This document shows positions 1-8,800 of a stretch of DNA of 64,000 bases, piece after piece. The translations under genes and the position numbers were made by a program. The stretch is taken from the NCBI RefSeq assembly GCF_000759025.1, contig NZ_JPOS01000039.1, positions 310,001 through 374,000 on the forward strand, given 5' to 3'. Under the pieces are notes generated by a model. It was not told the origin of the DNA and made no database searches. It was given only the letters and a program-made list of their open reading frames with translations. Origin of the DNA: Phaeodactylibacter xiamenensis (GTDB taxonomy: Bacteria > Bacteroidota > Bacteroidia > Chitinophagales > Saprospiraceae). The stretch's first letter is position 1, and each line of letters starts with the position of its first letter.

Positions 1-510
1 CATGGTGTCCCCCCATATTTCTTTGGTGACGGCTTCACTGTCTTCCGCAGCAGCTACTGCGATCAGGGCATCGGGGTGCAGGTGGTCGATGTGTTTGAAA
101 GGCAACAACCCGTGCAGAGGGGTATCAATAGACGGGGCCCGGCTATCGAGGTCGTACAGGCAGTGGTAAAACAGCCCGACCATCTCATCTTCATGCTCAA
201 TGCCCCGGTAAACGTTCTTTAAGTCACGCAGGCGGCTCGTATACAGACCGGCAATGCCTGAGCGGGTCAGGGTGCCAATATCACCACCGGAACCTTTTAC
301 CCACATCACCTCTACCTCTTCACCGGTCAGCGGGTCTTTTTCGATGGTTTTGCAGCTGGTATTGCCCCCTCCGAAGTTGGTGATCCGCAAGTCTGCACCA
401 AGAATATTAGAGCGGTAGAGGAATAAGCCTACTTCGTCGCCTTCCAGCGCTGCGGCTTTTTGTTCATCCCACAGATAATCAACATGGGAGAATTGATCGG
501 TGGCTGTCAT
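1..510 (-). CDS. Bifunctional rhamnulose-1-phosphate aldolase / short-chain dehydrogenase, N-terminal part (cut by window edge)
   Basis: An open minus-strand frame runs from an ATG at 508-510 through base 1 without a stop, giving 170 residues of a protein usually near 700. The N-terminal half of this family is a class II aldolase domain; the C-terminal half, outside the window, is a short-chain dehydrogenase acting on lactaldehyde. Visible family marks are the substrate-binding stretch RITNFGGGNTSCK near residue 43, VMWVKGSGGDIGTL near residue 72, and the zinc-type HIDHLHPDA near residue 143. The role would be cleavage of a deoxysugar phosphate such as rhamnulose-1-phosphate into dihydroxyacetone phosphate and lactaldehyde in the cytoplasm. 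I recognise the family from motifs; the dehydrogenase half cannot be checked here. No rhamnose genes are visible in the window. Confidence 0.8.
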   Translation of the reverse strand, partial: MTATDQFSHVDYLWDEQKAAALEGDEVGLFLYRSNILGADLRITNFGGGNTSCKTIEKDPLTGEEVEVMWVKGSGGDIGTLTRSGIAGLYTSRLRDLKNVYRGIEHEDEMVGLFYHCLYDLDSRAPSIDTPLHGLLPFKHIDHLHPDALIAVAAAEDSEAVTKEIWGDTM

Positions 511-712
511 GTTCAGGTTTTTTCTGTTTTCGATAAATGGATGATTTGAAAGTACGGTTGTAACGCCGTTGGGGTGTCCTGTGCTTTCCGGTAAGAATGG
601 CACGGAGCGGCCCTGTTGCCTCCGCCTCCAATTTGCAGGAAAGGGACAATAGGCAAAGTACGGAATAACTAGATGCTACCCGCCAGCAGGTAATCACTTT
701 CGGGTTGCCGGA

Positions 713-862
713 GCGGTCATCGTCCTGGTAACCATTTCGAATACATTCGTTAAATATGGCTTCTGCCTGGCTTTTGGAAATGGTCGTTTGCGCCAACAGC
801 CTTCTATCGGTTTTGCCTTGATTTTGCTGGTGGCAGGAGGGTATATCTGGTGGCAGATGTAG
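713..862 (+). pseudogene. Decayed C-terminal fragment of a DUF4010/MgtC-type membrane protein
   Basis: The frame ending at TAG 860-862 reads ISNTFVKYGFCLAFGN followed by about 25 residues of hydrophobic tail. The intact gene at 2757-4031 ends with FSNTLVKYGFCLAFGN and a similar hydrophobic tail. Upstream of about 700 the match fades and a stop lies at 650-652 in the same frame, with no start codon. This is best read as the 3' remnant of a paralogue on the other side of pyrC, diverged enough not to be a recent duplication. Not expressed as a functional protein, by inference. Confidence 0.7.
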
Positions 863-1234
863 TTTTAAATTCTAAATTTTTATTTTACTCATTCAGAAAT
901 TTCTTAGGTTTTTAAAATTACTTAAAATACTGTGATCATTTTGGCCGGTAGCCCGGCGGGGCTTGGGTGCCGTTTCCGGAAAGGCAGGGGGGGCACAACA
1001 AATTGCACTTTTTGATTAGCCTGGCAGCATTTGCTGTTAGCCTACTTTGGTGCATTGCCCAAAAATCTTGGATAAGCTGGAGCAGAGCGGGAAACTCTAC
1101 CCCAGCAACCTTTGTCATACACACCGGCAGGGGAGGGGTTTGTCCCAATGTTTAGTATTTTCGTAGCTTTAGGCGGCAGCCTCAAAAGCGGGTGCCAAAA
1201 TTCAAAGATCATCGAACCGAACAAAACATAGACC
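863..1234. other. Gene-free stretch upstream of pyrC with a candidate promoter
   Basis: An A/T-rich part (863-935) is followed by G/C-rich sequence with no coding character on either strand. A Bacteroidota-like -7 element TAGCTTTA lies at 1164-1171, with TTTG at 1139-1142 upstream at slightly longer than usual spacing. It would put the start of transcription about 55 bases before pyrC. Weak support, by pattern only. Confidence 0.3.
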
Positions 1235-2578
1235 ATGAACCAGCGGATTTTAATCAAAGGCTCAACTATCGTAAACGAAGGAAAAACAGTTATTGCGGAT
1301 GTACTCTTATCAGAGGGGCGCATTGCTAAAATAGGGAAGATAGAAGCAGAGCCGGACGATAAAGTCATCGACGGCACCGGCAAGCACCTCTTCCCGGGCA
1401 TTATCGACGGACAGGTGCATTTCCGGGACCCGGGCGCAACCCACAAAGCTGATCTGCACACCGAAAGCAAGGCGGCGGTGGTCGGCGGCGTCACTTCCTT
1501 CATCGACATGCCCAACACCATCCCCAATACCCTGACGATGGAGCGCCTGAATGAGAAGTACGAGATCGCTTCCAAAAAGTCCCTGGCCAATTACTCCTTT
1601 TTCCTCGGCGTCAACGGCGACAACCTGGATGAAGTGATCAAAACCGATACCACCAAGCTGATGGGCGTTTCCGACGACGGGCTGTACTTCACCAAAAAGG
1701 GCAACCTGCTGGCGGACAACCCGGAGACGATGGAGAAGCTTTTCGCCAATTGCAAATCCATCATCGCTATCCACTCGGAGAAGGAGCAGATCGTGGAGCA
1801 AAACGAGGAAAAGTACCGGGAAATGTACGGCGATGACGTACCGGTGAAGTTCCACCCCATCATCCGCAGCACACAAGCCTGCTACGAAGCCACCGAGCGC
1901 GCCATCGGCCTGGCGGAGAAGCACGGTGCCCGCCTGCACATCCTGCACCTGACCACCGAGGCAGAAACCCACCTGTTCCGCAACGACATCCCGCTGGAAG
2001 AGAAGAAAATCACCACGGAAGTCTCCGTGCACCACCTCTGGTTCTCCGATGAGGACTACGAGCGGCTGGGCGTCCTAATCAAGTGGAACCCGGCCATCAA
2101 GACCAAAAAAGATAAGGAAGGCCTGCTGCAGGCCCTGCTCGACGACCGAATCGACCTCATAACCACCGACCACGCGCCCCATACCCTGGAAGAAAAGCAG
2201 AAGCCCTATTTCCAGTCTATGTCGGGAGCGCCTATGGTACAACATACCCTCAACTGCATGCTGGAGTTCCACCATCAGGGCAAGATTTCGCTGGAGAAAA
2301 TCGCCGAGAAGATGTGCCACAACCCGGCCCGCCTCTACCGGATGTACAAGCGCGGCTACATCCGCGAAGGCTACTACGCCGACCTGACGCTAGTGGACCT
2401 GAACCAATCCTGGACGGTCGCTAAAGACAACATCCTGTACAAGTGCGGCTGGTCGCCTCTGGAAGGCACCACTTTCCACAATAAGGTCCTCAAGACTTTC
2501 GTCAATGGCAATCTGGTGTACGATGAGGGCAACTTTGCGGAAGATACTTTTGGGATGGCGATTGAGGTGGAGGCGTAA
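1235..2578 (+). CDS. pyrC: Dihydroorotase
   Basis: Cytoplasmic zinc amidohydrolase converting N-carbamoyl-aspartate to dihydroorotate, the third step of pyrimidine synthesis. The 447 residues match the usual length of class I dihydroorotase. Visible features are the N-terminal composite sheet, the metal site IDGQVHFRDPGATHKADL near residue 58, an internal TKLMGVSDDGLY region around residue 144, histidines in IAIHSE and HILHLT, and the catalytic aspartate in ITTDHAPHT near residue 308. The first histidine of the classic HxH pair is glutamine (QVH), which I recall as usual for the Bacteroidota branch rather than a defect. No other pyrimidine genes adjoin, so it appears to be a single-gene unit. 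A family-level alternative such as dihydropyrimidinase is less likely given DPG and TTDHAPH. Confidence 0.9.
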   Translation: MNQRILIKGSTIVNEGKTVIADVLLSEGRIAKIGKIEAEPDDKVIDGTGKHLFPGIIDGQVHFRDPGATHKADLHTESKAAVVGGVTSFIDMPNTIPNTLTMERLNEKYEIASKKSLANYSFFLGVNGDNLDEVIKTDTTKLMGVSDDGLYFTKKGNLLADNPETMEKLFANCKSIIAIHSEKEQIVEQNEEKYREMYGDDVPVKFHPIIRSTQACYEATERAIGLAEKHGARLHILHLTTEAETHLFRNDIPLEEKKITTEVSVHHLWFSDEDYERLGVLIKWNPAIKTKKDKEGLLQALLDDRIDLITTDHAPHTLEEKQKPYFQSMSGAPMVQHTLNCMLEFHHQGKISLEKIAEKMCHNPARLYRMYKRGYIREGYYADLTLVDLNQSWTVAKDNILYKCGWSPLEGTTFHNKVLKTFVNGNLVYDEGNFAEDTFGMAIEVEA

Positions 2579-2756
2579 GGGCGGAGGGCATGATTCCTTT
2601 CCTTTCGGTGACACGAGGCGGCTAAATTGGGCTGTGTGAAAGCTTTTTTTCAAGTTTGCGCAGCAGCTGATAACGGATTGCATTCAAGAGTTTGACCTCC
2701 GTTTGAAACTATGGTGGTCAGAGCACCCTGGGCTATTGATACTCCCGGCAAAAAAA

Positions 2757-4031
2757 ATGCGAATGGAACCACTGAATTTAGATATTGAACTGCTCCGGCA
2801 ATTTCAATCCCTGCTAATCGTCCTGGGAATTGGGCTGTTACTAGGGCTTGAACGTGAGCAGGCTTATCAGCTAAAGGAAGGAAAGCACCTGTTTGCCGGT
2901 ATCCGTACTTTTCCCATTGTCGCAGTATTAGGGTACCTTGGTGTTTTCATGGGAGCAGCCCTTTCTGTTTGGGCTTTTTTCGGGGTTCTGATGGGGGTAT
3001 TCACAATTGTCGCCATTTCTTTCCTGCGGGCACAGTCTACTGTAAGCGGCACCACCACCGAGTTCTCCCTGATATTGGTATTTGTACTGGGAGGGATGGT
3101 ACAATTAGGGCATGCCTATCTAAGTGTTGGTATCGCGATTGCGGTAACAGCCCTGCTTACGCTTAAAATCCGGCTCCACAATCTCGCCGGAGCACTTTCA
3201 AAGGAAGAGTTCCTGTCTATCCTTCAGTTTTTACTGGTTACCGCTCTGGTGTTGCCTCTGCTCCCGGATCAGAATATTGGACCTTATGGTTTTTTCAATG
3301 CCTACAAGACGGGACTGATCCTCTCCATCTTTCTAACTTTAAATTTTGCCGGCTATTTCCTGAGCCGGTTCTTTGCGGAACGTTCCACCTTTCTGACAGG
3401 CGTCCTGGGTGGGCTGGCTTCAAGTACAGCAACCGCCTGGTACTTCTCCCGCCGGGTGGGGGAAGGTAAAGGCAGCGGGAGCCGGGAAGCCGGGGCGGTT
3501 GTATTGGCATCCTCAATTATGTTTCCGCGCCTGCTGGTATGGCCCGCTTTGCTGAATTGGACGTTGTTCCTTGCACTGGCTCCCCCGATTTTGGCGCTGG
3601 GCCTGATTGGAGTGCTCATCAGTGCATACCTCTTCCGTACAGCACAGCAAGAAACGCTCTCCGCCCCCCCTGAACGGGGAAACCCCCTCAATTTTCGGGA
3701 AGCCGCGGTCTTTGCGCTGATCTATACTGCTATTCAGCTGGGCGTAGGTTATGCTTCTACTCACCTTGGCGATACCGGAGTGTACTGGGCTGCTGCTGTC
3801 TCCGGTTTTGCGGATGTGGATGCGATCACCGTATCTATGTCGGAGTACGGAAATGGACAGCAGCGCCTGGATGTGGCAGCTGTAGCCACGGTGCTGGCAG
3901 CGTTTTCCAATACACTGGTCAAGTATGGCTTTTGCTTAGCTTTTGGGAATAGCACGATGCGGAAAAAGTCAACATTAGGTTTTGGTGTGATGCTTGTGGC
4001 TGCTCTTGGGTATGCCTTTTGGATGTTGTGA
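2757..4031 (+). CDS. MgtC/SapB-type membrane protein with DUF4010 domain
   Basis: An integral inner-membrane protein of about 424 residues. The N-terminal MgtC-like part shows GIGLLLGLEREQ, then GIRTFPIVAVLGYLG; the rest is a chain of hydrophobic helices ending in the DUF4010 signature region with FADVDAITVSMSE and FSNTLVKYGFCLAFGN. About ten to twelve membrane segments can be seen. The frame is open from an ATG at 2703, but the upstream 18 residues (MKLWWSEHPG...) are not typical; I choose ATG 2757 (MRMEPLN), six bases before another possible ATG. MgtC relatives are linked to magnesium stress, but DUF4010 proteins have no settled transport role, so no substrate is assigned. A degraded relative lies at 713-862. 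Confidence 0.85.
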   Translation: MRMEPLNLDIELLRQFQSLLIVLGIGLLLGLEREQAYQLKEGKHLFAGIRTFPIVAVLGYLGVFMGAALSVWAFFGVLMGVFTIVAISFLRAQSTVSGTTTEFSLILVFVLGGMVQLGHAYLSVGIAIAVTALLTLKIRLHNLAGALSKEEFLSILQFLLVTALVLPLLPDQNIGPYGFFNAYKTGLILSIFLTLNFAGYFLSRFFAERSTFLTGVLGGLASSTATAWYFSRRVGEGKGSGSREAGAVVLASSIMFPRLLVWPALLNWTLFLALAPPILALGLIGVLISAYLFRTAQQETLSAPPERGNPLNFREAAVFALIYTAIQLGVGYASTHLGDTGVYWAAAVSGFADVDAITVSMSEYGNGQQRLDVAAVATVLAAFSNTLVKYGFCLAFGNSTMRKKSTLGFGVMLVAALGYAFWML

Positions 4032-4088
4032 AGAAAGTCGGAGGGTTGTTTATTTCCCGATCAGATAATATTACTGTCCGGATCCAGT

Positions 4089-4096
4089 TATCTTTG
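4089..4096 (+). promoter_or_regulatory. Candidate Bacteroidota promoter (-7 element TATCTTTG)
   Basis: TATCTTTG fits the TAnnTTTG -7 consensus of Bacteroidota sigma-ABfr promoters and lies 18 bases before the ATG at 4114. A TTACTG at 4071-4076 sits near the expected upstream position. Pattern match only. Confidence 0.45.
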
Positions 4097-4113
4097 CGGC
4101 ATCAATACATTCC

Positions 4114-4506
4114 ATGATCATCAGAGAACTTAGAAATAGCAGGTTACTCAGAGGGCTAATCGTCTTTTTGACGGCTGTCTTCCTGAATGGGATGATAGAC
4201 CCGCCTGACCTCTATTCTGATGCTGTGGCGGAAGACCTCTCTTATAATGAAATGGAGAGCGTACTGGAAGTTTTCGTGGAGCGTGTCCTGCAATACGAAG
4301 ATTTTTTCAAAGAGTACGATGATGATGACGCGGGTAAATCGCTGTTGAAAAAGTATACCAGTCTTGATGTATTGCTGTTTTCCGATAGCCTGACCATGGC
4401 ATTTCCTGACCAATGCACCTCTAACCAATGGGCTTTACTCAGGGTGCAGCCGCCCAAGGACATCTGGCAAACGCCCCCGACCCCTCCTCCGGACTTTCCT
4501 GCCTGA
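4114..4506 (+). CDS. Hypothetical protein with N-terminal membrane/signal segment
   Basis: 130 residues, not recognised. A hydrophobic stretch at about residues 13-27 (LRGLIVFLTAVFLNG) can be a signal peptide or anchor. The middle is acidic, with EYDDDDAG near residue 68, and the end is proline-rich (PPKDIWQTPPTPPPDFP). Two cysteines only, one in DQCTSN. A good promoter-like element lies just upstream and the reading frame is well isolated, which supports a real gene. Probably exported; no function is proposed. Confidence 0.6.
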   Translation: MIIRELRNSRLLRGLIVFLTAVFLNGMIDPPDLYSDAVAEDLSYNEMESVLEVFVERVLQYEDFFKEYDDDDAGKSLLKKYTSLDVLLFSDSLTMAFPDQCTSNQWALLRVQPPKDIWQTPPTPPPDFPA

Positions 4507-4585
4507 ACTTCGCTGTAATATGCAGCAAAGTATACTTATTCCCATCACCTCGGTTCTGCTTTGCAGCAACTGAAGGCTTTTCAAT

Positions 4586-4689
4586 TATACTCGGAACGGA
4601 GAGGTTTGGGCGTAAGGCACAAACCCGACGCACGAGTATATGCCGACACGAAGTCATGGTTGGTCCCAAACTACTTCGTCGTCGGTATA
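4586..4689. repeat. 104-bp two-hairpin repeat, copy 1
   Basis: Identical to 19925-20028 except for one base (G at 4659, T at 19998). Two consecutive stems are visible: TATACTCG (4586-4593) with CGAGTATA (4633-4640), enclosing GGTTTG/CAAACC, then CCGACACGAAGT from 4643 pairing with ACTTCGTCGTCGG up to 4685 with a small bulge. The outer ends are TATAC and GTATA. It lies between the 4114-4506 gene and the 4749 gene. It has no coding content; it may be a mobile structured element. Confidence 0.85.
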
Positions 4690-4748
4690 TTGCTCCATTT
4701 GGTATAGCATAAGCTGGACAGCCTGTGCTATGCCCCAACTATACAATT

Positions 4749-5732
4749 ATGAAATATTTGATAACTCAGGCGCTACTTAGGGCTTCTCGAAAAACAAAAT
4801 GCACAACTGATTTTGTTCCAAGGTCGTGCAAAACCAGCCAAAGGACGGGTTTTGCACGATGTTGGGGCAAAAGCTTTCCGAAAGTTGTGCATTTTGTTTT
4901 TGCCCCACTACTTAGTGCATGCTGCCTGCCCGTACTACTTTTTGCACAAACCCCTGCTGAGCAGGACAGCCTTTACGTTCTCGAAGTGGAAAGCGGCGGC
5001 TTGCGCCCCAAAGTCCTGCACGCTGAGCCCCTCTACATCGATCTGATCAGAGACCTGGGCGCGCGCAAGGGCGAAAAGGAATGGAACGTAGGCTTAGGCC
5101 TGACCGATAATCAGGTTTTTGATACCTACGAAGCATTGGTGGAGTACGAATGGGCCCCGGTTGACCGGCTTGGGCTGGAAGTGGAATTGCCCTTCACCTT
5201 TCATTTTCCGATAGAGGAGGGGATGTCTGCGCCTGGCAGTCGCCTGAATAGCCTGAAAATGGCTGCCCAGTACACCTTTTTGGTCAGTGAGGAGCAAAGT
5301 ACCTCTATGGCCCTGGGCTACATCCATGAATTCGAATTGCCGGAATTTTCGATGTACGGAAGCACGTCTATGCTCAAAGGGCACATTTTTAACCCCTTTT
5401 TGGTGATGGCTAAGCGGTGGGGGACGCACTACCACACCCTGCTGTATACCGGCCCGGTCCTGGAGGCGATCAATGGGATGGATATGCATCAATCCTGGCA
5501 AGCCAACTTCAACTTCCATTACATGATTACCGGCACCCGGAATTTCATTGGCGTGGAGTTCAATCAGGAATTTAAGCGAGGCGATTTCGATATGGTCATC
5601 CGCCCGCAGATGCGGGTTGGGCTGGCCGACAACTTGCTGGTCGGTATTGTAGCCGGCATCCCCGTAGAGCGGGAAAACCAGCGCCTGAGTACCTTTATCC
5701 GGCTGATTTATGAGCCGGGGCATAAGCATTAG
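4749..5732 (+). CDS. Conserved Bacteroidota envelope protein (HAEPLYIDLIRDLGARKGE type), signal peptide split by insertion
   Basis: The mature part begins near AQTPAEQDSLYVLEVES and carries the very conserved block HAEPLYIDLIRDLGARKGE, followed by alternating aromatic/hydrophobic strands (YTFLVSEEQ, ALGYIHEFELPEF, NFHYMITGTRNFIGVEF, IRPQMRVGLADNLL) typical of a beta-barrel or outer-membrane-associated protein. I know this family as conserved in Bacteroidota without an assigned function. I choose ATG 4749 rather than 4725 because the sequence MKYLITQALL there is the start of a signal peptide. Residues 11-55 are encoded by a palindromic element plus its target duplication; removing them joins MKYLITQALL to SACCLPVLLFAQ, a normal signal peptide. 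The insertion is exactly 45 codons, so the frame is kept, but export may be impaired because many Lys/Arg now lie inside the signal. Confidence 0.75.
   Translation: MKYLITQALLRASRKTKCTTDFVPRSCKTSQRTGFARCWGKSFPKVVHFVFAPLLSACCLPVLLFAQTPAEQDSLYVLEVESGGLRPKVLHAEPLYIDLIRDLGARKGEKEWNVGLGLTDNQVFDTYEALVEYEWAPVDRLGLEVELPFTFHFPIEEGMSAPGSRLNSLKMAAQYTFLVSEEQSTSMALGYIHEFELPEFSMYGSTSMLKGHIFNPFLVMAKRWGTHYHTLLYTGPVLEAINGMDMHQSWQANFNFHYMITGTRNFIGVEFNQEFKRGDFDMVIRPQMRVGLADNLLVGIVAGIPVERENQRLSTFIRLIYEPGHKH
4781..4907. mobile_element. 127-bp palindromic (MITE/REPIN-like) element with 8-bp target duplication, inserted in-frame
   Basis: Direct repeats CTACTTAG at 4773-4780 and 4908-4915 bound the element. Outer arms AAAAACAAAATGCACAACT (from 4790) and its reverse complement (ending 4901) are perfect; inner arms TCGTGCAAAACC and GGTTTTGCACGA are also perfect around a short centre. 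No coding capacity of its own for a transposase. Element plus one repeat equals 135 bp, 45 codons of the host gene. Confidence 0.85.
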
Positions 5733-5803
5733 GATTAATTGTGAAAGGGTAGGTGCGGGTTGCTCAGCAGTAACGGTGGCCTGCGCCTGCTCTTTTATAC
5801 TGC

Positions 5804-8800
5804 TTACCCCGCCTCCGCATTCCGGTTGATCGCATCGATAATACGGATGATTTTCGCCCGCTCCGCATCATCATCAAAAATGCCGAAGATGCCCATGTCG
5901 TGCAGGTCGGTAAAGGGTGGTTGCATCAGCATCCGTTTTTGGATCGTGCCGTTGACCGCCAGGTAGTCGATCAGGCGGTTGAGGAAGGTCATTTGATCCG
6001 CGCGGAGTTGGCTTTGGTGGAGCAAATCTGCGAAGGCTTCCTTGGCAGCCCTGGTGTCGAGCCCCACGAGGCTGCGGATGAATGCGCCAAGGGGTTGATC
6101 GCCCAGTTCCTTTTCGAGGGCTTCCCGGGCCACCGGGTCGTCTTCAAAGAGCAGACGCTCCAGCTCCTGTAGCTCAGCTGCTGTGATCGGTTGATTGGTG
6201 CGGAGTTTTTGGATGGCAATGTGTTCCTTGTTTTCTCTGACATAGCGTTCCACGCGCTGCCGGTAGTTGTCCATGGATTCGATACCCCGCAGCACTTCTG
6301 CCGCCTCTGTTCCGTCGATCTGATCCTTAAAGTTCGTTTCGTAGACCTTCCGTTCCCGCCGGGGGATGATGTGCAGCAGCCCGCGCAGGGCTTTGCGTAT
6401 GCTTTCCAGCTCCGGCAGCGTGGCTTCCTGTAAAAAGGCAGCATCCTGCGCCCGCTGAATGTGGGGCATGGCCTTTTGTATGGCAGGGATATTGTGCATG
6501 CCGGCCAGTTGACCGGCCAGGCGCTGTATTTTGCGCAGGTAGGGTTCCTGTGCCTCATCGCCACTGATGCGCAGGGCATAAAGCTCATGCATCAGCAGGT
6601 CAAAGCGTTTGGCGGCTTCGTCCGGGTCGTCCAGCTCAATGAGTGGGCCAAGGGAATCGGTGATGCGCTCTATCTCGCTGTTGCCCAGTTTATTCCATTG
6701 GGCGCGGTCACGCAGCGGGTCGATTTCGCCCAGCTTCATCTGTATGCGGAAGTGGTCCCGTTGCGCATAGAGGGCACTGACGGCACTATGGCAAAAGTCA
6801 AGTTGTTCCTGCCGGAAAGTGTCGGCAGGGTCCTGCTGTTTGATCAGCTGTGCCAGTTGCAAGCGGGCCTGGAAAATGCGGTGGGAAAGGCGCAGGGGTA
6901 CATTAGTTTGCAGCCCGTCCGGATTGTGCTCAAAGAACTCCAGGTTGCCACAAAAGTCGAAAATGTAGAAAAACGCCTTGTCCTCACCGGGCGCAAACAA
7001 ATCAGGACACAGGCGGGTACCTCGGCCCACCATCTGCCAGTACTTGGCGCGGGAGTAGACCGGCTTGAAAAAGACCAGATTGAGCAGCTCGGGGATGTCG
7101 ATGCCGGTATCGAGCATATCCACCGAAACGGCAATTTGCGGGTACTTGTTGATGTCCGAGAGGTCTTCGATAAGCTGCTGCGCAAAGCGGTCGTAATTGT
7201 CGATCACCCGGCAAAATTTGCTGCCGTACTGTGGGTACAGTTTGTCAAACCGCTGCTCGATGAGCTTGGCGTGTTTGTGGTTCTTGGCGAAAATGATACT
7301 CTTGCCCATCTTGTCCCCACCGGCTACCCGTTGCCCCTTCTGCATGAGGTGGTCAATGACTTTATCAATGGTGTCATGGTTGTACAGCCAGCTGTTGATG
7401 GCGGAAGCGTCGATGTGCTCCGGGACTTCCCCGGCCTCATCCCGAAAAGTGGACTCGTATTCAGCCTGCTCTTCTTCGGAAAGGTCATTGTAGTGGATGC
7501 CCCGGCGGACAAATCCAAGGTTGACCTTTTCGCCCCGGGGCGGCACCAGATAGCCATCGCGGACGGCTTCCTCGATATCGTAGGAGAAGGTGGGGTTGCG
7601 CACTTCGCAGTCAAACAGCTCGTAGGTGTCTTTATCTGCCTGATCTTTGGGAGTAGCGGTCAGGCCCAGCAGCAGCGCGTCGAAGTACTCAAAGATGGCA
7701 TTGTATTTCTGGTAAACCGAGCGGTGGGCCTCGTCCACGATAATGAGGTCGAAGTGGCCGGGCGTAAACAAACGGGCGTCTCCGCTGCGGGCACCATCTA
7801 TACGGTTCATCATCGTAGGGTAGGTGGAGAAAACAAGACGGGTGTCCGTTTCTTCCTTTTCCTGCGTAAGGTCGATGGCGCTGAGGTGAGGCGTGTGCTG
7901 TTTGAAGGCTTTCTTCGCCTGTTTGACCAGCGCGCTGCGGTCGGCCAGGAAGAGTACCCGTTTGACCCAGTTGGCTTTGGAAAGCAGCTCTACGATTGCC
8001 GCCGCCGTCCGGGTTTTGCCCGCTCCGGTTGCCATCACGATCAGCGCAGAACGCTTGCCGCCCCGCAGTTGGCCATCGGCTTCCTTCGCAAAGGTTTCCA
8101 TAACGCGCTGAATGCCTTCCATTTGATAATGGCGCCCGGCAATTTCGGTATTGGGCCTGAGTGTACGTATATCCTGCCGGCTTTGCCTGCGGTCTATAAG
8201 CAGTTGCAGTTCCTCCCGGGTCAGAAAACCGGAAATTGGGCGGGCACTGTAGAAGGTGTCATCCCAGATCCAGTTATCGTAGCCATTGGTGAAAAAAATG
8301 ATGGGGCGTTGCCCGTGCATGCGCTCCAGGCAGTTGGCATAGAGCTCCGCCTGATGCTGCCCCTGATAGGCTTCTTTGCTCGTGCGCTTGGCCTCAATGA
8401 CCGCCAGTGGCTTACCATTTTGGCCCCAGAGGACATAGTCGGCATTGCCCCGCCCTGTTTTGTTGACCGCCACGGGCAGGCCCTCCACCGGGTACTCCCG
8501 CACATTCGGTGCATCAATATCCCATCCGGCTTCCCGGAGCAGCACATCGATGAAGATTTCCCGGGTTTCCTTTTCGCTCATTGGCAGTGGCGGCAGCACG
8601 TTGCCCGCGGCTTTATTCTGGGATTTGACCGCCTGCAGGGCTTCCAGTTGCGCTTTCAGGCGGGCGGCTTCCTCTTCGGCCTGCAGCCGGCGGCGGCGTT
8701 CCTTTTGCAGCTCCTCCACCCGTTCCTCCACCTGCTGTTGCATGCGCTCCAACTGTGCCTTACTTTTCTCTGCCGTGCCTTTGGCGGGTATAAAGTGGTC

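Noticed and set aside
1235-2578. Loss of the first HxH histidine in dihydroorotase as a sign of inactivity
   Set aside because: I recall QVHFR(E/D)PG as the usual form in Bacteroidota, and the other catalytic residues are present.
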